The notes beneath the pieces are model-generated. The model made no database searches, was not told the origin of the DNA, and worked only from the letters and a program-made list of their open reading frames with translations. A DNA stretch of 64,000 nt. Origin: Bolinopsis microptera (lineage: Eukaryota; Ctenophora; Tentaculata; Lobata; Bolinopsidae). The position numbers and the translations under genes were made by a program. Of this stretch, positions 32,640 to 45,600 are shown piece after piece. The DNA is taken from contig NC_087080.1 of assembly GCF_026151205.1 (NCBI RefSeq), positions 15,447,337 through 15,511,336 on the forward strand. The letters run 5' to 3'. How positions within the stretch are numbered: position 1 is the stretch's first letter; the number at the start of each line of letters is the position of its first letter.

Positions 32640-34245
32640 ATACTTTAATATGGTCAGCCGCCCCCCCCCCAATTAAAGACGATTATAGGGCTTATTTAAG
32701 TGTTTCTACACAAAGTAGTACACCTTCAACTTAAATCCTTAAGTCTTGTGAAATGAATTCACAAGATCTTTTGCTATCAAGTATCAACCACTTACACGTA
32801 CAGTACTGTTTTTTTTTTCGGGAAGATAAAAGCGTTCGAACTTCGATGATTCGATGAGCTTATATTAGGAATATTAGCACATCTCATTACATTGTCCATT
32901 GTTGTTAACGGACTGACCCGGCACGCGCTACTTCGTAGCACTTGCCCCAGCCAATATACTTATTCGAAGAAATTTAGACGAGTATCATCCGTAAATTCAT
33001 TACAATAACCGTACAAATAGATTCCTGCAGATCCCGGAAAGTTCTAATCGGACTGCAAGTATTACTATCGGACCATCGGACTTAATACTTTAATACAATA
33101 TTACGTAATACTAATGTTATGTGATTGTACATATTACGTTATTCGTCGAAATTAATTGTCGAACCTTGATCATTTATTTATTTCCGGAACATCTTCGATT
33201 CTCTCAGAGCTCAATTAGTTTAAAAAGAAGGAATCAAATCTTAAACTGTTGTTATTATATCGTTGAGAATGGTTTTGGGAGTCTAAAAACCAGAGAGTTA
33301 AGTTACTTAACATTAGATAAATTACTTGACTATCTGCAATATTTCCGAGTAGATCAGGTGAAGGTATGACTATGATAACAGTGGTAAACGGTAACGAGTT
33401 GCTGGTTGGTGGCTTATCTTCATCCGGGTATGATTTCACTATAAAAATCGAATTCGGGGGAAATCATAATGTAATATAACGCTATATCATTTCAATCATT
33501 CGTCCTTAGCGCGGGGCACAACGACAAACTGAACCAGTCTAGCGTCTTTAACTTGCTTAGAAACTATTGGTCTCGTGATAAAAATCCCGACTAGATTGAA
33601 ATTTTTATTATTATGATATAATGTGACCTACATCAAAAATTAATAATGTTTAAAATCAAATTACAGTTTTCTGTTCCACAATAACGAAGGTTTGTTGAGT
33701 AGCAGACTCAGTGATAGTAGAGTTATAATATTCTACCGGTTAACAAATTATATATTTCTTGACATATCGACAGAGTGCCTAATCCAGTTTTGTTCGGTGT
33801 CCAGGTGTGACGTTGGTTATTCTAGGTAGCTACACGAGTTCCGAATTATTTTTCTGTTTTAAAGAGGTGGCTTTTAAGTTGTTTCAGCAGTTCGTGAGAA
33901 ACGTTTGGCCGGCCGAGGACTGAAACAGCAAATTTAAGCTGCAGTATAACTATAAGTAGCGGTACCAGGATTTTGTATACTGGATCTGAATTGTCTAAAT
34001 CTTAGGTTTAAGAGTTAAGGAGTGCACTGTCCTTGTCCGTGGTTTGCACACCCAACTTGAGGGAATCGCAGGTTTTCTACACTCCTTATATGGGCATCAC
34101 GTGTGGTATACACTCATTCAAGTAATAATCTTCGGGTACGTGGTTGTAATTTCAGTTTCACGTCTAGTTCTTATACCCAAATTATATTATGGGTATCGTG
34201 CTGCGATTGTTAAGCGCCCTCGTATCGTTGCAGGCTCCAAATTTT
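32640..34245. other. noncoding
   Basis: AT-rich DNA with a short poly-C run near 32661. Open frames here (for example 33121-33369 and 34044-34280) lack start context, splice partners and recognisable motifs, so none is called. Confidence 0.45.
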
Positions 34246-34249
34246 ATAT

Positions 34250-35072
34250 CGGCTTGCAGGATGTGGGTTTTATAATCTAGGCAGGATGTGGGTTCTATAA
34301 TCTAGGCAGGATGTGGGTTATATAATCTAGGCAGGATGCGGGTTTTATAATCTAGGCAGGATGTGGGTTTTATAATCTAGGCAGGATGTGGGTTCTATAA
34401 TCTAGGCAGGATGTGGGTTCTATAATCTAGGCAGGATGTGGGTTTTATAATCTAGGCAGGATGCGGGTTTTATAATCTAGGCAGGATGTGGGTTCTATAA
34501 TCTAGGCAGGATGTGGGTTTCATAATCTAGGCAGGATGCGGGTTTTATAATCTAGGCAGGATGTGGGTTCTATAATCTAGGCAGGATGCGGGTTTTATAA
34601 TCTAGGCAGGATGTGGGTTTATAATCTAGGCAGGATGTGGGTTCTATAATCTAGGCAGGATGTGGGTTCTATAATCTAGGCAGGATGTGGGTTTTATAAT
34701 CTAGGCAGGATGCGGGTTTTATAATCTAGGCAGGATGTGGGTTCTATAATCTAGGCAGGATGTGGGTTTCATAATCTAGGCAGGATGTGGGTTTTATAAT
34801 CTAAGCAGGATGTGGGTTTTATAATCTAGGCAGGATGCGGGTTCTATAATCTAGGCAGGATGTGGGTTTTATAATCTAGGCAGGATGTGGGTTTTATAAT
34901 CTAGGCAGGATGCGGGTTCTATAATCTAGGCAGGATGTGGGTTTTATAATCTAGGCAGGATGCGGGTTTTATAATCTAGGCAGGATGTGGGTTTTATAAT
35001 CTAGGCAGGATGTGGGTTTTATAATCTAGGCAGGATGTGGGTTTTATAATCTAGGCAGGATGCGGGTTTTAT
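34250..35072. repeat. 25-bp minisatellite, about 33 copies
   Basis: Unit TATAATCTAGGCAGGATGTG plus GGTTT. Most changes are at two sites: GATGT versus GATGC, and GGGTTT versus GGGTTC, so units fall into four main types. One unit lacks a T near 34620. It is in noncoding DNA. Confidence 0.95.
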
Positions 35073-35079
35073 AATCTAA

Positions 35080-38000
35080 GCGGCTATGTGTCCACAAAAG
35101 GTATCCCGCCCGTTAAAAGATAAAGTTTATAGAGCTCATCTCAAGTTTCGTTTCAAGGGTGTACCCATGCCTCTTTATCTACTTGCTTGATATGACCTGA
35201 ATATTTTGTTTCACGTTACCGTATCTTCATGTCCGAAATGTAACCGATAATTAACTTCCTGCAGCCTTGATCCGATAATATATTCCGGTCTCAGTCCATT
35301 GGAGTTAATTTGATTTGGTTAGATGTCCCTGAAGGGGTTCACTTTGCCAATCATGGCTCCTTTCTGGCTGCCGTTGGTCTGTTTCAAATTGCACTAATTT
35401 CTTCCTTTTAATTTTTTAAACAAATTAAATGTTTTTACACGTATATGCTGTGCACACACGTTGCCGGTATACTGCCCGCCTTGCAAGTTTGGTGAGTGAG
35501 TCGTACTGTTTCCGTATTGTGTCATTCGTTGAGAGAGAAAGAGAGTTGAACTGGTGTAATACTTGCGTCACTCGCTGCTTCTTTGTTTACCTCGACTTTT
35601 TATTACTTTAGATAAAATATTTGCTTAATTTTACAGTGGGTTGAAATAACAATCCCCCTTCCATCCCCCTATTTAGATCATCCTTTCGGCCAGGTTTATT
35701 GTCTTAAGTTCCCGGGTTGTGAGCCTAATGGCTCATATTGGGATATATTACAGTTGCAGCTGAACTGAGGTGGCAGCGGCGGTTGCCACGGCGGCGGTTG
35801 CAGCGGCGGTTGCATGTTTGTTTATATAAATCATCTTCCGTGCACACTGCTGGATGTTGATTGCTCTAAATTGTCGGTGTTTGCTTGTTTTGAGACGACT
35901 GTCTGCTTCTCTGCTAAAATGGGGGTGTTTATTCGTTCAGTTTGGCCTTCTTATTAAATGTTGAGGCTTTAAATAAACCGTCTACACAGAAGCTGATCTT
36001 AATGTACCGATCATGATTTTATTAATAATTATACCATAATCCCTTTACAGAACGAAACAAACTCCTTCATTATTCGGCCCCCAATACCCTAATTCCGGTG
36101 TACACACTTCACTGTCACATTTACTTCCTCTTTCCCTGCTCCTTGTTCTCTTGTCCCGTAACTTTATACGTTTAGTTGGTGCTCGGATCATGAGTTGTGT
36201 GTTCGTGACCGGATAGACGACATCTTTTACTCAGATTCTGCTTTTTTGTTGTATGTTTGCTGTTATTTCTATTCGATTTTTAATATTTGCTGCTTATTCT
36301 AGCCCAGTCTACCAAAAGGGTAAAATTGTACCCTGACGACTAAAACTAGCCGTTAAAGTAGATTTACCATCGTCCTAATTCAAACATAATATGACCAAAT
36401 ACTAAACTATACCCTCTAATCGAAACTGTGATAAAATATTTAAAACTATGGGGCTTAGAATAAAATGTTGTGGAGTTATTTTTTGGGAGATTTCTGGAGC
36501 CTTTATAGAGAGATTTCCTGAAAGACTTCTGGAACAGTCTTCTTGAGCCTTTCATAAACTGTAATCAACTTATCCCGCGAATAAACCCCTCCTCAGGCTT
36601 AAGTTGAAAGTTTAGTGTTCTGTTATTACCGCGTAACTTAGCCTTCTAGCTCGAGGTGAATTTAGGATTGTTTCTTAACGAGGGCTAGGTAAATTTAGGA
36701 TTGTTTCATAATAAGGGCGACATTGTAATCAATTGAACATGTTGCGTTAAGTCGATCAGCCTAATATTCACACTTTCAAGTCTGATGCTGTACAGATTTG
36801 ATAAAATATTCGAGGACTGAATTATATTAAAAATCCCGATTAGTTTAGATTGAATAACGATAAAATTAACTACAAAATGACAGTTTACACTCTCCGTACT
36901 GCAATCCAGCCTTTAATCTACACAGCATTGGCTACCGATTCCTCATTCCAATTTGTTATTTAGTTCTAGATTCTTTTGAAATCAGCCAATAATAGTTGGG
37001 TCATGGACATTGGACTTGTTAGCCAATAATACAGCCATAATTCGACAGTGGCGTCCAAAATGTCCCCAAGAATATGTTTTCAGGACGCTTTCACAATTTT
37101 TTCCGTTCACACTCTTTTGTAAAAAGACAATAGTGAAAGGTTACGAATGGACGTTTTTGCAGAAAAACGTGGATTTTGGAGAACGAGATAGGTGGGTTTA
37201 AATATGTCGTCCGTCCTTTCGTTAGTTACCATGACAACTAGCGCGCAGTGCAGCGCGCGAGTATTGCTTGCGGAGATATGATGTATATAGCTAGCATGTC
37301 AATAAATGCGCGGCGTGAGTGTATTAATTAATGTATAGTATTAGGTAATGAGCCCAATTTGTACGTGGCATGCGTACTCGTAGTATAGTGTACTATGTGT
37401 ATATTATTATTATGCAGTGAGCTGATTAGAGCTTATATTTATAAATATAGTGAACGGAAATCTAGCGTCCGCCAAAACGAAACAACGGGCGCAATTCTTG
37501 TTGAAAAGGCATCCGACACAACAAGGTTTTGAATAACACCTGAGTAACTAAGAGGACTATAGGAACTAAGTAAACTACCTCTGCAAAGGTAGTGGAACGT
37601 GTCTTTACGAAAGTAGGAGCTTTTGGATGACCGGAAAATCAATCAATGGTGACATGTTGATTTGAAGTTTGAACTAGATGCCGTGTCAGAGGTAAAAGTA
37701 TGGGTTAAAGATAAGATTTGTATAGACTGTGGTCATTCCTCAGCTCTTTTGATCGGGTATCAACCTTTTCTATGGAAGTAATCGTCTAAAATAGGGTTAA
37801 GTTATATTAGGAAGCCAACATAGTGACCAGATATGGGTATTGATGTCATTGCTTTAATTCATCGATTCAAATTCGTTTCACTGCATATGCTGTAGGATAC
37901 GTAGCGTTTCTTGAAAACGTACCTTTCAAGAAAATTTCTGATTTTTTCTGATTAGCTTTCGTGATGTCAGTTTCTGACGAAATTAAATAGTTAAATCGAC

Positions 38001-39669
38001 TTTTCTACGTCATACTCATATTCTGAAATTGTGTTGATTAATTTACAACTATCAAGATTCACATCTGGTCAGACATTACCATTGTAATTTGACTTTTGAA
38101 TCGTTTAATCCGTTTAATCATTAAAAATTTGACGCCGAATTTTATTTCAAACAAAATATATAACCGTAAAATAGGTTTTAACGAAATTGGAGAAAATATG
38201 AATATAAAACTGATTCAATGTGTCGAATATGAAAACTTAATCGCAGTTCTATTTAATCTAAACTTCAGATCTATTTCTAATTTTGTTGCGTTAGTTTTTG
38301 ATGGAATATGTCTGCGGGAATACACTTTAAGCGTATTACAAAATTTAATTTAGAAAAATTATTTCGCGTATTTCCTTAAAAAAAGTTGTACGAGGTTTCG
38401 AGAGAAGATGATCTAACCCTTCGAATGTTTCTATTTACAGTCTTGATCACAATCGTATCTTCTACAATCTTTATCATCCGTATTTACGTTATCGCGGACT
38501 TCAAGTTTCAATCCGCACATCATGATCAAATTAAATCCTCCCTTGCATAAATTTTGCAATTGCATAAAATCATACCTGCAGGATTCTTATTTTACACATC
38601 AGGCCAGGATCAGGGCGTTATTGCATTACAAATATTATGGGAGTTAGGGAAGCTTAAATGAAGCTTGTGGATGTAATGATTTAATCACGATATATTTTTG
38701 GAGTTAACTGAATTATGTACAGTTCGATTCTACTCAAGACAGCGAGACTATGCCCGCTTGTACATTTGCGGATACATTTTTGTTGTGGTGTGGGTAAAAT
38801 AATTTTGAGAAACGTACCATTTCAGGCGAATAATTTAATTTGAATTTATCAAAATACTTCAGTCGGGGTCTTATTAAGATTGAAACTTGATTCTCACAGA
38901 CCCGTAACTTCGTTCAAGATTTAGCAGAGTAATTCGATAATAAAGTCCAATAATTAAATTAACACAGCAGAATTTCTATACCCTGCAATGACACGAACTG
39001 AACTGTTTTTTAGTGTTAGTTACCCAAACACTTAAACTTGCGCAAATGAGGCTTAGCGCCTAGGTCTAGATTAAATCCGTCATTTTATTTCTTTATCAAG
39101 CCCTGCGATGGAATATTAACGTGTCCCCCCCCTCAAACAAGTCCTGTTTGATCTCGCATATTCTTCGTGTATTTCTGTAGGACATAGAGATGTAGCTAAA
39201 TTACTTTCCATCGTTGCCTGCGAGTCGCGACATGATTTCTCCTATCAACTTTACGTTATGACATTCCTAAAGTTGGTCCAAAAAGTATTACATGTCCTTA
39301 TCCGATGCTGTAATCGCTAAATTGGTATTCCTTCGGATCCAGTAAGCCTGATTAGAATTCAGTGACATCAAAACGTTTCGAACTTTATGGTGTGATGTAT
39401 TGACTGACTCTATTCGTAGCTGTCCACATCATCATTCAACATTCATAATTTGTTCTTTGATTTTCAAATAACTTAAGGCGGTAAATTTCTTCGAAACTTA
39501 CTGTTTCAGTCGCAGCTGTAGAGACATGCTTTTTTGTAGCTTGTTGAACTTTTTTTGTTGTTGGTCGGAATACTACAATTAGCCGATATTGATCTTTAAT
39601 CTTCTTCACTCTTCTTCACTCTGCAGTTGTTCAACCACTAAAACCTTGATTTGTTTCAGCGATGCCAAT
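35080..39669. other. long noncoding region upstream of the mosaic gene
   Basis: AT-rich. It contains GC-rich (GGCGGTTGC)n-like repeats near 35770-35812. No frame with recognisable protein features was found on either strand. The 3' end presumably holds the promoter of the gene starting at 39670. Confidence 0.45.
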
Positions 39670-42600
39670 ATGCTTTCGGTAGTTTTATTGACGCTCTTCC
39701 TCGCTCAGTCTGCTGCCCAGCAGCAGGTCAGCAGAGATACCGAATTTAAAGGTTTGTTTTTCCGAATATTAGTACTCCTAATACATATATATAACTATAT
39801 ATACTGATATATAACTATACATTAGTATATATATAACTATATGTATAACTATATATTAGTATATATATATAACTATATATTAGTTACTCTTTTCTTAATT
39901 TATTATTCATTGTTAAACCACAAATGAACTCAATCACTCAGATGAACCTTACCTAAAACATTTTAAATTTTGCCTTAATTTTATCAGCTGAACTTTAATT
40001 ATGATTTACTGTTGTACTTGTACAACGTTTCAGATGATTAATATTGTGTTTTTTTCTAGAAATAATTGGTGTTGATAAGAATGGAGAAACGCACACGTAC
40101 AATGGTCTGATAACCAAACATTGGGTCAGAACCCAACGGGATGAAATAAAGATTAGCAAGGTTTGTCCTCTACTGATCAATGTGCAGCCACTAACCTGGT
40201 TAATGAGTCACCATTTTATGAGAAAATCGACGTTTTATGCTTTTATTTGCCTTAAATGTTATGAATAACTTAAAAATAATATCATTTAGTTTTAAACTAA
40301 TTACAACACTACAAATCTATTACATTTATTGAGAAAATTATGTAATGTAACGTGATGGAGGTTCTTTAAGCGGGAAATTCCAGTCCAAACCCTGGAAACA
40401 TGACATAAAGGATTTGTTTTACTTGTTGCATGAAAAGCACTAATACATTGTTTCCAAACGTTATGTTGGCCGTACTTCAGGCAGATGTGAATCCAGAAGA
40501 TGGGGCGATTTACGCCGTGGAACTGGGGTCGGCTGTAGTTTACAAGAAAAGTAGCCTCAGTCAGCCGTTCACATACGTCGACTGCTGCGCGACGGCTTTC
40601 ACCTTTGTTGGTGAGTACATTATTTGATACATGGTTTCAGAAAATTGCTTTTCTAATCCGATCTTTGGATTGTAGTGAAACAGCTAAGCTAATTAAAAAA
40701 CCTCGTGTCCGAATTTAAAGTTTTCTATAAAAGATTATGTTTCAGATTCCCCAATCGAAGGACTGCCGACAAATATCAAACTGCTTGTGGTAGATGGGCT
40801 CAGTTTATTCGCCCTGCGCTACTTTAACGACCAGCCCCTAATCAGTTTTGAAATCAACGTGAATATCGTGGACATTGCCTCTGTTAATGGAGTGGTGGCT
40901 GCTGTCAGTGACAGTGGGCGACTCTATGAGCTAAGCTTGGCCAAAGGATTCGTTCATTTCAAGGATATCACCAACACCTTCTCTCCTAAGTTTGCTAAGA
41001 TGAAGTCTATCAGCGCGTGGAGAAGCAAAGGTAGGTGTCTCGTTGTCAAGAACAGAGAGAGAGAGAGAGAGAGTCTCGTTGTCAAGTGTGTCTCGTTGTC
41101 AAGGTGTCTCGTTGTCAAGGTGTCTCGTTGTCAAGTGTGTCTCGTTGTAAAGTGTGTTTAATATTATTGAGTGAAGCTAAATTGTTGGTTCATATTCAAG
41201 CTATTGTTACTTCACACAGTGCACCTATATTATGTAACTGTAACTGTGTTTGTAACCACGCAATTGCAAAGTTTGGATAATTAATTCGATTAGTTCTAAT
41301 TAAAAGTCGACAACTCTTGAATTGAAGCCCTTCAAGCACAACTACCGGCTTACGCCTGCAAGACCTGAGCAGTTTGTAAATTGTATACATTATCTGTAAT
41401 GGAAGCCATTAATGATTATGGTTTTAAAACTTTCAGGAAAGTTCCTGGCCACAAGTGATAAGGATGATGTATGGATGAGTCCTGTCAACCTCAGGAACTG
41501 GGAGAACTTCGGAAATGGCAGATCCTGCTGCGCAATTTCTGTGTTCGAGGTTCCCAACATTGGTATGTTACATTGTAATTCATGGAGGCTTATCGTTTCT
41601 TAGTAGATGAGCACAATTAACTATATAATTAATCACCGTTGAACGACAGACTTGAGCCATCTGCAACATACCAGATATACATTATACATTATACATTATA
41701 CATTATACATTATACAAGGATGTCTGAAGTCTGATAGATTAACAATATATTGTGTTCAATGATTGATAAGATAATGCTTGAGATAATTAAACATAATATT
41801 ATTATTATGCAGAGAGTTTTGCTGAGCAATCGTTCCCCTACTGCACACAAGTGAACCTGCAGGGAGTAACTCTGACTGGTAACGGAAATTGCAAGGTTCA
41901 AAAACAAGCTTTGGGAGTAAAGCAGTACGAGGTCATCGAGTAAGTAGAATAATACAGAATTAAAACTAAAACTTTATATTATATTATGGTATATTATACA
42001 GTATACCAAAACTATGGCCAATCATTTCTATGTTTAAATTCTAACTTGGCGATTAATACCAACAAAAAATTACCATTTAGTCTAGAATCACCCTGCGTCG
42101 ACGTTATGGACTCTGATGCAATTTACCCCACCGCTCAAGACCTGATGAGTGACTACAAAATCGTCATCAAGGCTACCTACGAATACCCTGCTTCCAAGAT
42201 TGGAGTTGCTTTCAACTACCAGGATGCCAATCGATTCGACTACATCTATATTGAGTGAGTATTAAGAAATAAATTAAAAATAGCGTTGAACAGACCCTGA
42301 GTATAATCCCATCAACTTCCGTTTCATCTGCTATAAAAGATCTTCAGTAATTAACCTAGCTACTTTCAGTCCAGCAAACCGAAAAGAGTGTTGGGGAATG
42401 GGATACATGACGGCGTTTGGTCCAGTTGATCGAGCTAACTTGAACACTGGATGTCCTGGTGGACCGCCTTTATCGGGGGTTCCCTTCACCCTGGAGGTAG
42501 ATAGTTTAGTATTCGGTGTTTTTATGTAGGTGTGGTATTTGCCGTAAAGTGAAACTAAAGAGTCATTGAGAAGGTCCGGAAAATTCGGACATATTAGGTG

Positions 42601-45600
42601 GATATGTTTATTATATAATTTATATTTTTAAACACCCATCAGATCCAAACGATTGAGAGACAAGTGATCGCCAAATTGGACGGCTACACTATTTTCTCCC
42701 GATATCCTAACTACGAGAATATGGCGGCTGGAGGTCTCATCATCTGGTCTCAATTTAATAACGCTGCTCCAGTTTTGTCGCAAGGTAAACATCTCTAATC
42801 ATTTTGGCTCCCTGATACCATAGGAATCACCAAAAGCTTCAGATTATACTGACAGACAATCTAAAACTTACTATGTAACACGTAGATACTGCATTACTAT
42901 CATATTCAACTTGCGTTGATTTGTATTTTTACTATTTACACTATTTCTTCGTAATGATTTTGAGGATTATCAATTTGCAGGTATCGGAGTATGCTACGTT
43001 CCCGATGAAAATGCAGAGGCAGAACCACTAGCGGAGTCCCGACAGCTGGTTACTTCTGACTACGATGAGGACGTTGTCTCCAGAGACTTCATGGTCTTCA
43101 CCAATGACTACAGCACTGAAAATGGAGCTGATGTCACCGAAAGTACTTTGAAACAACGGAGTACTACCTCTGTCACCACTTCCGCTCCAGTCTTCACTGA
43201 GCCACCAGAGGATCAGGGAAACAACGTGAGTCCTGATTTAACCGAGTTAATATTGCCAAAACCCACAACAATCTTTTAAACAGTCGCAAATTCAACAGTG
43301 CATTATAATGATACAAAATCCAACAGTTCGAGAATGAAGTGGATCAGGACCCAGCCGAATCTGCTGACGGTTCAATTGTTCTGATTAGTGACGGAATCAG
43401 ACACGACTACTACTTGTATAAGGAGGCAAAAGGGTTCACCTCTGCTAACAGAGCGTAAGTTACTATTTATTTCTACATTTAAACTTCAGCCACTTCTTGA
43501 ATTTTGTTTTCATGATCATCTGCGTGTGGGTGGTCATTCGGAAAAAATTGTCACGAATTATGAATACAAAATAGCACCCCATTCCTTTAAAAGTGGGTAC
43601 TCCACGTATTGTTTTCCCAAACTTGGCTGGACGCATGTTCTAAATATGGATTTTGTATGCGTTTTAATGTCTGTAGTGTCTACATTATGGAATTACTAAA
43701 ATGGCCGTTACGCAACTCGTTCGTGCTCGAAGCTGAGAATTGTTTTTCCTTTGTCGGCTATAAACGAAGTGCTCACGTTGAAATTAAAAACCTACTCGCT
43801 GTTTCAAAAGTCCCGTAGCGTTAAAACATCTACTCTACAATTGCATTGTTTTCAGTATCCTATTTTAAATATTGTCAAATTGTACGATTATCATTTCAGG
43901 TGTGAAAAGTTGGGCATGACTCTGTTGCTGATTGAAGACGAGGTTCAGAACGCAAGGATTGCAATGCTCCTACTCCAGGAGGAAGTTGACCGGGTAAGCT
44001 GCTTTAAGAATGATTTAATATTTATAAAAATAAAATGTCATACTGCTCCGTGTTAATTATCCGTGATTGTAATGTAAAAGTTGAGAAAAAACAATTAGGA
44101 TTTTCAAATTTCTGCCTTCAGGTCTGGCTGGGAAAGTTCTGGCTGGAGGATTGGGTAATCACCCTTCACGACGGAACTAGATTAGATTTCAGGAACTTTG
44201 AAGATGATCCCGGACGAACAAGTGCCCCGATATTCGCTACAATCAGAGCTGATGGCTTCTGGGACGCAGTAAACGGCCGGGACAGGTAAAAAACGAATTA
44301 ACATTTTAATAAGACAATATTTTTAGCTGTTGGAAGTGTTATTATATAAACTTTTATTAACAACGACACTGCAAATAAAGTCAGTTTTCAGGATAGTTAA
44401 GAGTGTTCAAGAAATACTACACAATTATAATTGTTATTTTATATTTGCTCAGATATTTCTTCGTGTGTCAACGATCAGTGGACGTTGAGATTGATCGGGA
44501 CAGTAATGAAGTAGATATTAGAAAGTTAGATATAAAAGACGATGATGGGGATATCCGAGGGTCCATTGAAGAATCCTACGATCATCCACCCACGATTGTT
44601 AAGGTTTGGATTTTTGATCTTGTTATCGAATTTTTACAAACACATTGAAGATGTTTCAGGCTTCAGTGTAAAAACGTGTTCGCTGTTTTACTTTTTATCT
44701 TAAATTGGCACAGTAAAACTCGACATTCTTGCCATCCCAAAAATGACTTTTTAAAAACTGATCGTTTTTATAAAATTCACAATTAATGATATCAGGGACC
44801 AGTCAACGTGACTGCTCAAGTCGGAGACACAGTTACCTTCAAATGTACTGCATCATCCAAGCCTCCTTCCACAGTCATCATTGTCAAAATTGGTAAGTTT
44901 GCTATGAGAATGAATTTTTGTTAAGAAGCAAAGTTGAACGTATGTTTTTGGAGTTGTGGTTCGATTGGTCCTGTAACATCCCCACAATTACACCGGTAGC
45001 AGATATGAAGTCATATTTTCGTTACCTTAAAATTAAGAATTGTATCTTTCAGATGACGAAAACCAGGAATTGCCTTCAATCGGAGATGCAACCCAACTGA
45101 ATGATGAATCACAGCGAGTAACAACAATCATTGAGCTTGAATCCGTGACACGTGATGATGCTGGAAAGTACAGCTGTATCGCCCAGAACGAGCTAGGAGA
45201 AGCCAGTGCCCCTGCTTGGCTTATCATTGAAGGTAAGGCTACTGTCAGAATCTGAATCTGTTATCTGGTGATGAATCTAAACTTCAGATTGATCACCATG
45301 TTCCATTTTTAGGTACAACCTGATCCCACAATATGTTTCACAATTTTGTTTGTAGTATGAATTATTTTAATTTTTGGCTACAAACCTGCAAACCAGCAAA
45401 AATTAAGATCGCGGGATAATTTATGATTCCAATTTAATATGGACATGAAAGATTTTTTAAAACTAAAAGTTAGTGCGAGGAGACGAGCGATCTAACTTGG
45501 CACATTCCCAGATTTGGACTCCTTGGCACTAGAAAGACCTACCTGTATGTTCTGGGGTGACCCTCATATTACCACGTACGATGACAGGATGTACAACTTC

